DNA of 64,000 nt from an uncultured Psychrosphaera sp. (GTDB taxonomy: Bacteria; Pseudomonadota; Gammaproteobacteria; Enterobacterales; Alteromonadaceae): NCBI RefSeq assembly GCF_947500655.1, contig NZ_CANMSK010000007.1:1-64000 (forward strand). Direction: 5' to 3'. Below, piece by piece: positions 55,715 to 63,345 of this stretch. Within the stretch, counting starts at the first letter, position 1, and each line of letters begins with the position of its first letter. Made by a program: the position numbers and the translations under genes. Below the pieces are notes generated by a model. It searched no databases, had not been told where the DNA came from, and saw only the letters and a list, made by a program, of their open reading frames with translations.

Positions 55715-56071
55715 TTAAATCACAAAAATATGATCGGCGTTAGACTTTAACTGCTTAATGTCTGGCAGTGATACTTTTTCGATTCCAGCTATCAGTTCAT
55801 TTTTAGACAAACCGAGAGCATTTAAGCTGTTATCACAGGCAAAGACGTGATCAATGTCGTAAATACCAAGTGCTTTGATGGTTGATAAGTAGTCTTTCTG
55901 TGCAATTAATTCTGGTGTTTGTTTAGCTAAGGTCTGAGTTACGCCATCTTGATAAAACAATACAGAAACGGCTTGTTCATAAGATCCAAATATCAAACTT
56001 AAATCAAGTGCTTCTTTGCCCTGCAAGGCATTTAAACTAGACTGTGTATGTATAATAAGAATGTTTTTCAC
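55715..56071 (-). CDS. tusC: TusC (DsrF family) subunit of the sulfur relay
   Basis: The DsrE/F fold with LNALQGKEALDLSLIFGSYEQAVSVLFYQDGV and LSTIKALGIYDIDHVFACDNSL. Two GTG starts are possible: 56089, which overlaps the tusD stop as GTGA, and 56071, which begins with VKNILIIHTQ like other TusC proteins and has GAGG upstream. I prefer 56071; the first adds only six residues. Middle subunit of TusBCD. Confidence 0.92.
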   Translation of the reverse strand: MKNILIIHTQSSLNALQGKEALDLSLIFGSYEQAVSVLFYQDGVTQTLAKQTPELIAQKDYLSTIKALGIYDIDHVFACDNSLNALGLSKNELIAGIEKVSLPDIKQLKSNADHIFVI

Positions 56072-56085
56072 TGGCAAAACAAACC

Positions 56086-56445
56086 TCACTTAAATTGAAT
56101 GACTTTGTCTGCTTGAGTGGTTAACTCAGCAAATTCGGCAAGGCCTGAAATGGTAAAGTTAGAATGAATATTCGCCTCTGTTAACCCACGTTTTTCAGCT
56201 GCAGTTACGCACAACATAAGTTTAATATCGTGTTCATTCTTGAGCTGTAATAAATGCGATTGACCGTTAAGTTCGTCAGACGGAATATCAAGGGTATTGA
56301 TGGCATTTAACACCGCATCTTGGTACAGAAATATAGTGGATACTGTATTGCCAGATTTAATTGCAGCACGAGCAAACTGGCAGGCACTCAAGACTGATTG
56401 GTTAGACCAAGGTGTTCCATGCAGCATTAGTAAATAATTTGCCAT
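56086..56445 (-). CDS. tusD: TusD (DsrE family) sulfur-accepting subunit
   Basis: About 119 residues with the DsrE fold. The acceptor cysteine lies in IKLMLCVTAAEKRGL, equivalent to Cys78 of E. coli TusD. FTISGLAEFAELTTQADKVIQF ends the protein. It accepts persulfide sulfur and hands it to TusE. ATG at 56445 (MANYLLMLHGTPW) is used; a TTG at 56463 is an alternative. The stop overlaps the first possible tusC start, indicating a tight operon. Confidence 0.94.
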   Translation of the reverse strand: MANYLLMLHGTPWSNQSVLSACQFARAAIKSGNTVSTIFLYQDAVLNAINTLDIPSDELNGQSHLLQLKNEHDIKLMLCVTAAEKRGLTEANIHSNFTISGLAEFAELTTQADKVIQFK

Positions 56446-56575
56446 AACGAGATGTTTATTCAATCAATTAAATTGTGACTATTGTATGTGATTTTAACGC
56501 TTTGGCGAATCTATTTATTTGTACTGGGTTTATATGTGGAGAGAGAGCAATTTGGGAATTGAATTTTGAGGTAAT

Positions 56576-56607
56576 AAAAAAGGCTTAGTAAATACTAAGC
56601 CTCTTTC
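56576..56607 (-). terminator. Terminator after yccA
   Basis: AGGCTTAGTA (56581-56590), short AA loop, TACTAAGCCT (56593-56602); the minus-strand tail is a T-run. It separates yccA from tusDCBE, so the tus genes have their own promoter. Confidence 0.87.
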
Positions 56608-56626
56608 TATTCTAAGCGAATGACGA

Positions 56627-57292
56627 TTAATCGTCATTACCACCTAGAGCTGTAAGTATATGGATTAAGCTTAAGAAAATATTATAGATAGAAACGAATA
56701 AAGTAACCGTTGCTAAAATATAGTTTCTTTCACCACCATCAACTATTGATTTTGTTTGTAACAAAATAGCGCCAGATGAGAACAAAATGAATATTGAACT
56801 AATTGCTAGTGATAAAGCAGGAAGTTGCAAAAAGATGTTAGCAATCATTGCAACAACCAATACAACGAAGCCAGCCATCATCATGCCATTTAAGAATGAT
56901 AAATCACGCTTAGTCGTTAATGCATAAGCAGAAACACCAAAGAATGTTAATGCGGTGCCACCAAGTGCAAGCATAACGATGTCACCACCGCCATTACCTA
57001 TGACCATATTTAATATAGGTCCTAGTGTATAGCCAAGGAAACCTGTGAAAGCAAAAACTGAAAGTAGACCAGCTGAGCTGTTTGCTGTTTTATGAACTAG
57101 AAAAAGTAAAGCGTAAAAAACAACTAAGGTTATGATTAAACCTGGGTGAGGTAAGTTTAATGCCATTGCTGCACCAGCAACTACCGCTGCAAATGCTAAT
57201 GTCATTGCTAATAGAGTATAAGTACTTCTAAGCACTTTATTTGTTTGCAGTACTGAAGTAGATTCACTTTGGTATGCTGTTCTGTTGTTCAT
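56627..57292 (-). CDS. yccA: YccA-like Bax inhibitor-1 family membrane protein
   Basis: 221 residues with seven predicted membrane helices and the BI-1 signature at the end (IYNIFLSLIHILTALGGND). E. coli YccA is a modulator of the FtsH protease that protects SecY. AGGAG lies before the ATG. In E. coli yccA also neighbours tusE, so the synteny supports the call. Topology is predicted by eye. Confidence 0.93.
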   Translation of the reverse strand: MNNRTAYQSESTSVLQTNKVLRSTYTLLAMTLAFAAVVAGAAMALNLPHPGLIITLVVFYALLFLVHKTANSSAGLLSVFAFTGFLGYTLGPILNMVIGNGGGDIVMLALGGTALTFFGVSAYALTTKRDLSFLNGMMMAGFVVLVVAMIANIFLQLPALSLAISSIFILFSSGAILLQTKSIVDGGERNYILATVTLFVSIYNIFLSLIHILTALGGNDD

Positions 57293-57609
57293 TTAAGAAC
57301 TCCTGTTAATTTAACATTTTTTAATCTAAGGCTAGTTTTCATTAAACATTGCCCTTGGTCAATAGATATAGTCAAATTTAATTGTTTCAAGGTGTATTTT
57401 TTTATTTAAATGTAAGCAACAACTAATCTAAACTATCTTGAACTGGGTGTGTAGACAACTAATGGTTTAATTAGTTTCATACTTATACGGTTATTTGTTT
57501 ATCTAAAAAGCATATTGTTTTAAAAATAGTCGCTTAAACAATAAAAAACATAAAATATGCAATTTAGACTTTACAGGAGGGCAATAGGTCATTATTATGC
57601 GCCCCACGT
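57293..57609. other. 317-base spacer holding the yccA and tRNA-Ser promoters
   Basis: AT-rich, with no gene. The only clear element is the tRNA promoter at 57570-57605. The yccA promoter must lie toward 57300-57400, but I could not fix it. False minus-strand frames read antisense through the tRNAs and begin nearby. Confidence 0.6.
57570..57605 (+). promoter_or_regulatory. Sigma-70 promoter of the tRNA-Ser genes with GC-rich discriminator
   Basis: TTTACA at 57570-57575, exactly 17 bases, TATTAT at 57593-57598, then GCGCCCC (57599-57605). The GC-rich discriminator is typical of stringently controlled stable-RNA promoters. The start would fall a few bases before the tRNA 5' end at 57610. Confidence 0.82.
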
Positions 57610-57701
57610 GGAGAGCTGGCAGAGTTCGGTCGAATGCACCTGATTTGAAATCAGACGAAGGGTTAAACCTTCCGGGGGTTCGAATCCCTCGCTCTCCGCC
57701 A
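57610..57701 (+). tRNA. tRNA-Ser (anticodon UGA)
   Basis: A 92-nt class II tRNA. Acceptor GGAGAGC pairs with GCTCTCC, discriminator G, and the CCA is encoded. The anticodon loop is TTTGAAA with anticodon TGA. A long variable arm (CGAAGGGTTAAACCTTCCG) is followed by the T-arm GGGGGTTCGAATCCCTC. It reads UCA and related serine codons. Minus-strand frames here are spurious. Confidence 0.98.
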
Positions 57702-57746
57702 CTATTAAAAATATCGATAAGTATTTGTTGATATTTAAAGACCATA

Positions 57747-57838
57747 GGAAAGCTGGCAGAGCTCGGTCGAATGCACCTGATTTGAAATCAGACGAAGGGT
57801 TAAACCTTCCGGGGGTTCGAATCCCTCGCTTTCCGCCA
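57747..57838 (+). tRNA. tRNA-Ser (anticodon UGA), second copy
   Basis: Nearly identical to the copy 45 bases upstream. The acceptor is GGAAAGC/GCTTTCC, a compensatory-pair change from the first, and one D-loop base differs. CCA is encoded. It is followed directly by a terminator, and its 3' end recurs in two downstream repeats. Confidence 0.98.
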
Positions 57839-57842
57839 TACA

Positions 57843-57880
57843 CGGATAACCCGATACTTTCACGAGTATCGGGTTTTTTC
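57843..57880 (+). terminator. Terminator after the tRNA-Ser pair (copy 1 of 3)
   Basis: AACCCGATACT, loop TTCACG, AGTATCGGGTT, then T-run. Two further copies occur in the tandem repeats (about 58051 and 58257). Confidence 0.92.
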
Positions 57881-58295
57881 GTTCTAAAGCATTAATAACA
57901 TAGAAGTTAGCGAGGGTGAGAAGCCCCGCAGGGTTCGACTAAATTTGTCTGGAACAAATTAGAACGCACTTTAGTGCGGCCGCGAAGCGGTAAAATACAA
58001 GGACGTATTTTATAATCACACCTCGCTTTCCGCGCACTCAGTTATATACGGATAACCCGATACTTTTACGAGTATCGGTTTTTTTCGTTCTGAAGTATTA
58101 ATAAAATAGAAGTTAGCGAGGGTGAGAAGCCCAGCAGGGTTCGACTAAATTTGTCTGGAACAAATTAGAACGCACTTTAGTGCGGCCGCGAAGCGGTAAA
58201 ATACAAGGACGTATTTTATAATCACACCTCGCTTTCCGCGCACTCAGTTATATACGGATAACCCGATACTTTCACGAGTATCGGGTTTTTTCGTT
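57843..58295 (+). repeat. Tandem 206-bp structured repeats after tRNA-Ser (two full copies and a partial third)
   Basis: Units start at 57843, 58049 and 58255 (period 206). The two full copies differ at six positions, all in the 5' 85 bases; 57928-58048 is identical to the next copy. Each unit has the terminator, then a body with hairpins AGCCC/GGGTT, AATTTGT/ACAAATT, CGCACT/AGTGCG, CCGC/GCGG and AAAATAC/GTATTTT. An outer GCGAGG/CCTCGC stem closes the body. It ends with CCTCGCTTTCCGC, identical to the tRNA-Ser 3' end. Origin and function are unknown. Confidence 0.93.
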
Positions 58296-58313
58296 TTAGA
58301 GGCTCGAAGAGCC

Positions 58314-58419
58314 AGTTGCGAGTGTAGAGCAAACGAGCTACGATCTACGAGCTACGAGCTACGAGCTACGAGCTACGAGCTACGAGCTACGATCTACGAT
58401 CTACGAGCTTCTCGCAACT
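58314..58419. repeat. Heptamer array (CGAGCTA, about 11 units) flanked by a 9-bp inverted repeat
   Basis: 58334-58410 consists of CGAGCTA units, three of them CGATCTA and the last CGAGCTT. AGTTGCGAG (58314-58322) and CTCGCAACT (58411-58419) flank it as inverted repeats. Further degenerate CTCG.AACT-like words continue to about 58490. Confidence 0.93.
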
Positions 58420-58573
58420 CGCCACTCGTTAACTCGGAACTGCTTTTTCTCGGAACTCGAAGCTCGAAACTGCTTTTATCTCGCACCTTTTGCCTACAAC
58501 TTTTACTTGAGTATTTCTTACGCATCTTTTAGTGTGCATGGTGTTTATTTACATTAGGGTAAAAGGGATATAA

Positions 58574-59611
58574 ATGGCCAAGTTAGAAATGAACCTCGCG
58601 ACAAAGTTTTTATTTGTTATGGCGTGTTTAGTGGTGATGTTAGCGGGTATTAAAGCGGCTACTCCAATATTAATACCGTTTTTATTGGCTTTAGTTATAG
58701 CTATTATTACTAACCCACTCGTTAATAAATTTGTTAGCTATCGAATTCCGCGCGCCGTCGCAGTGTTATTTATTCTTACTCTGCTCGTGATTGTTGGCTT
58801 ATCCTTGGCTGGTGTCGTGGGGCAATCGTTTAATGACTTCTCAAATTCAATGCCTATGTATCAAGAAAAGTTATCTAATCAACTAGTTTGGTTGGTGAGT
58901 AAACTTGCTTTGTTTGATATTGAGATCAATAAAGAACAATTTACTGAATACTTTAACCCTGGCGTTGCCATGTCTATGGTTGGCAACTTGTTAAGTGGTT
59001 TTGGTGGGGTGATGGCAAACTTATTCTTAATTCTTTTAACTGTGATTTTTATGCTTTTTGAAGCACCAGATGTCGCTAAAAAAGTCCATTTTGCATTAGC
59101 TGATCCAACCATGAAAATGCAACACGTTGACCGATTTTTAGAATCAGTTAACAAGTACTTAGCAATTAAAACCTTGGTGAGTCTAGCTACTGGTGTTTGT
59201 GTGGCGATTTTACTTTGGATATTAGATGTCGAGTATGTGTTGTTGTGGGCTGTTCTTTCATTCCTGTTTAACTTTATCCCTAATATAGGTTCTATTATAG
59301 CCGCAGTACCTGCAGTGTTATTAACCTTAGTATTACAAGGTCCTGGCATTGCTGGATTAGTCGCTTTAGGTTACGTCTCGATAAATATGGTTATGGGTAA
59401 CTTAATTGAACCTAGATATATGGGACGTGGATTAGGTTTATCTACGCTTGTGGTATTTTTATCATTAATATTTTGGGGATGGTTACTTGGGACTGTTGGA
59501 ATGTTGTTATCTGTACCATTAACTATGATAGTTAAAATTGCACTTGAGGCTAATGATGACAGTAAATGGTTAGCTGTTCTGCTCGGTGACAGTAGTTCCA
59601 AAGAGCTGTAA
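58574..59611 (+). CDS. AI-2E transporter/PerM-family membrane protein
   Basis: 345 residues with about eight membrane helices. The family pattern is present: an N-terminal LIPFLLALVIAIITNPLVNKF and a C-terminal half with FNFIPNIGSIIAAVPAVLLTL, GYVSINMVMGNLIEPRYMGRGLGLSTLVVFLSLIFWGWLLGTVGMLLSVPLT. The family includes TqsA and PerM, and the transported substrate is usually unknown. AGGGATATAA precedes the ATG. Single gene between repeats and a terminator. Confidence 0.92.
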   Translation: MAKLEMNLATKFLFVMACLVVMLAGIKAATPILIPFLLALVIAIITNPLVNKFVSYRIPRAVAVLFILTLLVIVGLSLAGVVGQSFNDFSNSMPMYQEKLSNQLVWLVSKLALFDIEINKEQFTEYFNPGVAMSMVGNLLSGFGGVMANLFLILLTVIFMLFEAPDVAKKVHFALADPTMKMQHVDRFLESVNKYLAIKTLVSLATGVCVAILLWILDVEYVLLWAVLSFLFNFIPNIGSIIAAVPAVLLTLVLQGPGIAGLVALGYVSINMVMGNLIEPRYMGRGLGLSTLVVFLSLIFWGWLLGTVGMLLSVPLTMIVKIALEANDDSKWLAVLLGDSSSKEL

Positions 59612-59633
59612 AAGATTCTCTAGCCTAGAATTA

Positions 59634-59672
59634 AAAAACGTGAAGCATGGTCTATTACTTCACGTTTTATAT
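59634..59672 (+). terminator. Terminator after the PerM-like gene
   Basis: ACGTGAAG pairs with CTTCACGT (59638-59665) across a 12-base loop, followed by TTTTAT. It is convergent with the chemoreceptor gene. Confidence 0.82.
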
Positions 59673-59690
59673 TGGAGGGAAGTAAGGCGT

Positions 59691-60773
59691 TTAACTTCCC
59701 CCTAATTCATCTAATAAATTCATTACTTTTTTACTAGCAACTTCCATTTGCTTTAAAAGCTCTATACTTTTGATTTTATCTCCAGAGTCAAACGACTTTA
59801 GCGCTGCTACGCCAAATTCATGCACTTGTTTGTGTGGTTCACTTAATTGATTAAATGCTTGGTTATTGTCAAACATCTCTTTGCCTTCAGAGCCATACCA
59901 TAAACCAAGTCTACAGCTCGTATGATCTGCAAAGTCGTTGACTGACTTAGCGCTAAATCCTGCAGCGACTGCATAAATATCGCCTTTCCATACTACGTGA
60001 TCGAGTTTTACCGTTTGAATAAAACTTTGAATGCTCGCGACGGTGATCGTATCTTTCATGGTATTGGAATATTGAATAAGTTGAGCGTAATCACCGTCTA
60101 AGGTGTTAACTCCTGATGTCAATTCATCGTTGGTCTTTTGAATTAAATCAACTGACGTGACGGTTTCACTGGTTGAACGAATGATTTCACTGACAAGTTC
60201 AGATACTTCATTGGCTGACTCACTTGTGTTACTGGCTAATGCACGAACTTCATCGGCAACAACACTAAACCCACGGCCTGCATCACCGGCTCTAGCTGCT
60301 TCTATTGCTGCATTTAATGCCAGTAAATTAGTTTGGTCGGAAATTTTAGCTATGGTTGAAACAAACGTATTAATTTTATCAGCCATTTCTGATAAGCCTG
60401 ATATATTTGATGTCATAGAGCCCATTTGAGAACTTAAGCCACTCATGCCACTGACTATGTTTTTCAAGGTATTGGATGATGTTTCAAACAGCTCATTTAT
60501 ATCGCTAATTGATTCACTTTCCTGTTTTATTTGTTGAAAAGAATTAAAAACGGTTTCACGCACACCTTGAACTTGCTCGATAGAGTCAATCGCACATTCT
60601 AAAATATCATTATTAAAATCATCATTACCTGTAATGTGTTTATTTGCGTTATCTTGTTGTTCAGAGATTAATTGTTCGGAATCTTGAACCTGCTGAAGTA
60701 ATTGCGTTATTTGAGACTTTAATTGAGTGTTTTCAGAAGTAACGCTTTCAAACTTTTTTTGTGATACAAACAT
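59691..60773 (-). CDS. Soluble methyl-accepting chemotaxis-type receptor with C-terminal CZB domain
   Basis: 360 residues with no membrane helix. An N-terminal coiled coil ([28 protein letters not shown]) precedes the signalling hairpin [36 protein letters not shown] chemoreceptor zinc-binding domain follows: [10 protein letters not shown] preceded by His, [20 protein letters not shown], giving the expected His/Cys ligands. CZB receptors such as TlpD sense zinc or oxidants (hypochlorous acid) in the cytoplasm. The truncated hairpin is shorter than in full MCPs, as in other small CZB receptors. No che genes are nearby. Confidence 0.92.
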   Translation of the reverse strand: MFVSQKKFESVTSENTQLKSQITQLLQQVQDSEQLISEQQDNANKHITGNDDFNNDILECAIDSIEQVQGVRETVFNSFQQIKQESESISDINELFETSSNTLKNIVSGMSGLSSQMGSMTSNISGLSEMADKINTFVSTIAKISDQTNLLALNAAIEAARAGDAGRGFSVVADEVRALASNTSESANEVSELVSEIIRSTSETVTSVDLIQKTNDELTSGVNTLDGDYAQLIQYSNTMKDTITVASIQSFIQTVKLDHVVWKGDIYAVAAGFSAKSVNDFADHTSCRLGLWYGSEGKEMFDNNQAFNQLSEPHKQVHEFGVAALKSFDSGDKIKSIELLKQMEVASKKVMNLLDELGGS

Positions 60774-60986
60774 TCTTGCGGATTCTCATTCTAAATGATC
60801 AAGGGTAGTTAAAGTTATCGTTTAAGAATGCAAAAAACACAAGTTAGAGGGGAATTATTATCAATACAGTAAAGTTTTATCACTACTAATATTAAAAAAG
60901 TTAGGTAAACTCGTGGTCATACCAGAGAACTCTGTATTTATAATAATTAAACAGGGCAGTAACTAATTAACATTGGGGATTTGACT

Positions 60987-61784
60987 ATGAGTATTGATTC
61001 TATTTTTGAAGCGTTTGATGAAGTAAAAACAGAGTACATTATTAATGTTCCAAAAACTTGGGGGCAGGGCAGAACTCTATTTGGCGGAATAACAACGGCA
61101 TTAGCATATCAAGCCGCTGAAAACTTAATAGATGATGACAGAGCGCTACGTTCGTTACATTGTAACTTTGTTGGACCGTTAAATTGGGATGAGCCTGTTG
61201 TGGTATCAGCTGAGGTACTTCGCACAGGCAGAAATGTTACTCAATTGTTAGCCAAAGTTTGTCAAAATGGCCAAGTTGGCGTAATGGCTCAAATATGTTT
61301 TGGTATGAGTCGTGAGTCTAAGTTATTAAGTAAAGCCACAGATAAACATGTTATGAATGTGCCTAAAAAAGGCAACTTTATCCCTAATATTCCTAAGTTA
61401 GTTCCTGCTTTTATTCAGCATTATAATTTGTCATTACACAAAGGTAGTTTTGGATTAGGTAAAAGTGAAGAGGCAGCTTTACATGGCTGGAGTCGTTATT
61501 CAACAGCACCAAAAACAATGCGTTTGGCTTATTTTATTGCGTTAATGGATGCCTGGCCGCCAACTATGTTGCAAATGTTAAGATTGCCAGCGCCTGCCAG
61601 TACAATGTCTTGGGATATTGAATTTATAAACCCAAAACTAGAATTAGATCCAACGGCTTGGTTTGCCAGCGAAACTGAAGCTCAGCATATCCAAGATGGT
61701 TATGGTCATGAAGAAGCTAAATTCTGGGATCAAGATGGAAATTTATTAGCTTTATCTAGACAAGTAGTAACCGTATTCGCATAA
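60987..61784 (+). CDS. Thioesterase-family (TesB-like double hotdog) protein
   Basis: About 265 residues, a tandem hotdog acyl-CoA thioesterase. The N-terminal half has WGQGRTLFGGITTALAYQAAENL and LHCNFVGPLNWDEPV. The C-terminal half has LMDAWPPTMLQML and STMSWDIEFINP, with a conserved aspartate in the family's active-site region. It hydrolyses acyl-CoA; chain preference is unknown. ATG at 60987 with GGGGAT before it is chosen over a TTG at 60981. Single gene. Confidence 0.88.
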   Translation: MSIDSIFEAFDEVKTEYIINVPKTWGQGRTLFGGITTALAYQAAENLIDDDRALRSLHCNFVGPLNWDEPVVVSAEVLRTGRNVTQLLAKVCQNGQVGVMAQICFGMSRESKLLSKATDKHVMNVPKKGNFIPNIPKLVPAFIQHYNLSLHKGSFGLGKSEEAALHGWSRYSTAPKTMRLAYFIALMDAWPPTMLQMLRLPAPASTMSWDIEFINPKLELDPTAWFASETEAQHIQDGYGHEEAKFWDQDGNLLALSRQVVTVFA

Positions 61785-61848
61785 AGAGGTCGGCTTTATT
61801 TTACTTTCGGTTGTCTTTCTATTTGGAATTTAATCAATTGAAATTGAG

Positions 61849-62373
61849 TTAGCCTAAAGGCTGTAATTGCTCATCGTAGAGCTTGGATTTTTCCACATAA
61901 TGCAGTGCAGACTGAGTCAGTAACTTAGCTTGGTCTGGACTTATTTGTTTTACCACTTTACCCGGAACGCCCATTACTAAAGAATTATCTGGAATGTTTT
62001 TATTCTCAGTAATTAAACTTCCAGCTCCAATAATACAATTATCCCCGATAACTGCGCCATTTAATATTGTGGCTCCCATACCAATTAAACTGTTATTACC
62101 AACACTACAACCATGCAGCATAACCTTATGGCCAACGGTTACATTGGTGCCTATGTTTATTGGAAAATCATCATCTACGTGGAGTACACACCCATCTTGA
62201 ATATTGGTATTGTCGCCTATGTTTATGGCCGCATTATCGGCTCTTAAAACACACTGGAACCAAATACTGACTTGATCACCAAGATTAACCTCACCAATCA
62301 CATCTGCGCTATTAGCTATAAAGTAATTTTCAGTTTTAGATTCTGGTTTTTTTCCGTTTATTTGATAAAGCAT
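61849..62373 (-). CDS. Gamma-carbonic-anhydrase-family protein (YrdA-like, left-handed beta helix)
   Basis: 174 residues of hexapeptide repeats (INIGDNTNIQDGCVLHVDD, INIGTNVTVGHKVMLHGCSVGNNSLIGMGATIL, VIGDNCIIGAGSLI) with metal-ligand histidines in LHVDD and GHKVMLHGC. It forms a trimeric beta helix. Enzymatic activity in this branch is not always shown, so carbonic anhydrase is only the family name. Single gene, divergent from pdxH. Confidence 0.92.
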   Translation of the reverse strand: MLYQINGKKPESKTENYFIANSADVIGEVNLGDQVSIWFQCVLRADNAAINIGDNTNIQDGCVLHVDDDFPINIGTNVTVGHKVMLHGCSVGNNSLIGMGATILNGAVIGDNCIIGAGSLITENKNIPDNSLVMGVPGKVVKQISPDQAKLLTQSALHYVEKSKLYDEQLQPLG

Positions 62374-62556
62374 AAGGGATGATCTCCTGTTGTTAATAAT
62401 ATACAGCCCCTCGTAAAATTAGCATAATTTGATACCAATTGTATTAAACGTCTGTCTTGGGTTAATAACTTAACATATACTTAATTTATATTGTTTGTTA
62501 TGCGCAATAGCCGTAATTTAAACATAACTACAGATAATAAAAATTTGGAGTATTTA

Positions 62557-63201
62557 ATGAAGCTGTCGGATTTAAGACGTGAATATTGTCAAGGCGAGTT
62601 AAACGAACAAGATGTTGCTGATGATCCCATGACTCAGTTTGACACTTGGTTAAAACAGGCGATAGATGCCAATCTACCAGATCCAACCGCTATGGTTGTT
62701 GCAACAGTAGATGAAGAAGGACAACCATCTCAGCGTATTGTTTTGTTAAAAGACAGTAATGAAGATGGGTTTGTTTTTTTTACCAATTTAGGTAGTCGTA
62801 AGGCACAAGAATTAAAACATAACAATAAAATATCGTTACACTTCCCTTGGCACACACTTGAAAGACAAGTGATAGTGTATGGTGAAGTTGAGCCGTTAAC
62901 GACTAAAGAGAATATGACGTATTTTGTTTCTCGTCCAAAAGAGAGTCAGTTAGCGGCTTGGGCTTCAAAACAGTCTCACCCAATTAGTTCTCGTACCATG
63001 TTGATGGAAACATTTGAGCGGATGAAACATAAATTTAGCCAAGGCGAAATGCCAACGCCGGATTTTTGGGGCGGTTTTAGAGTAAAGCCAGCCAAAGTTG
63101 AGTTTTGGCAAGGTGGGGAGTTTAGATTACACGACCGTATTATGTATAGCCGTAATGAAACTAACAACGCAATTTGGGATAAACAAAGATTAGCGCCATG
63201 A
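62557..63201 (+). CDS. pdxH: Pyridoxamine 5'-phosphate oxidase
   Basis: An FMN enzyme making pyridoxal 5'-phosphate from PNP or PMP. The sequence [88 protein letters not shown], and [24 protein letters not shown] matches PdxH fully. A longer frame to 62491 lacks family similarity; GGAG lies before ATG 62557, so 214 residues is right. It supplies the cofactor for the PLP enzymes in this window. Confidence 0.97.
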   Translation: MKLSDLRREYCQGELNEQDVADDPMTQFDTWLKQAIDANLPDPTAMVVATVDEEGQPSQRIVLLKDSNEDGFVFFTNLGSRKAQELKHNNKISLHFPWHTLERQVIVYGEVEPLTTKENMTYFVSRPKESQLAAWASKQSHPISSRTMLMETFERMKHKFSQGEMPTPDFWGGFRVKPAKVEFWQGGEFRLHDRIMYSRNETNNAIWDKQRLAP

Positions 63202-63345
63202 GTTAGAGAAGAAGCTAAGCTCTAAGGAAAAAGCGGCTTGAAGGCTGGAGGGAAAGCGTTCAAATCTTAAAGCCCTAAAGCCTTATCTCCCTTAAGCCTT
63301 CCCGCCTTAAAGCCTTAGGTATTAATAAATAATGAGTCAAATTAA
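63202..63345. repeat. Low-complexity spacer with recurrent AAAGCC/CTTAAGCC words
   Basis: 63220-63320 repeats CTTAAAGCC, CCCTAAAGCC, CCTTAAGCC and the like, with inverted counterparts (AAGGCTGGAGGG near CCCTTAAGCC). The region has no gene. Confidence 0.6.

Noticed and set aside
57503-57843. Two minus-strand frames encoding GIRTPGRFNPSSDFKSGAFD-type proteins
   Set aside because: They are antisense translations of the two tRNA-Ser genes, a well-known database artefact.
57843-58419. CRISPR array
   Set aside because: The long repeats are contiguous 206-bp units without unique spacers, the heptamers have no spacers, and no cas genes are present.
62491-62556. Extended PdxH start (MFVMRNSRN)
   Set aside because: The family begins with [10 protein letters not shown], which has its own GGAG at 62557.
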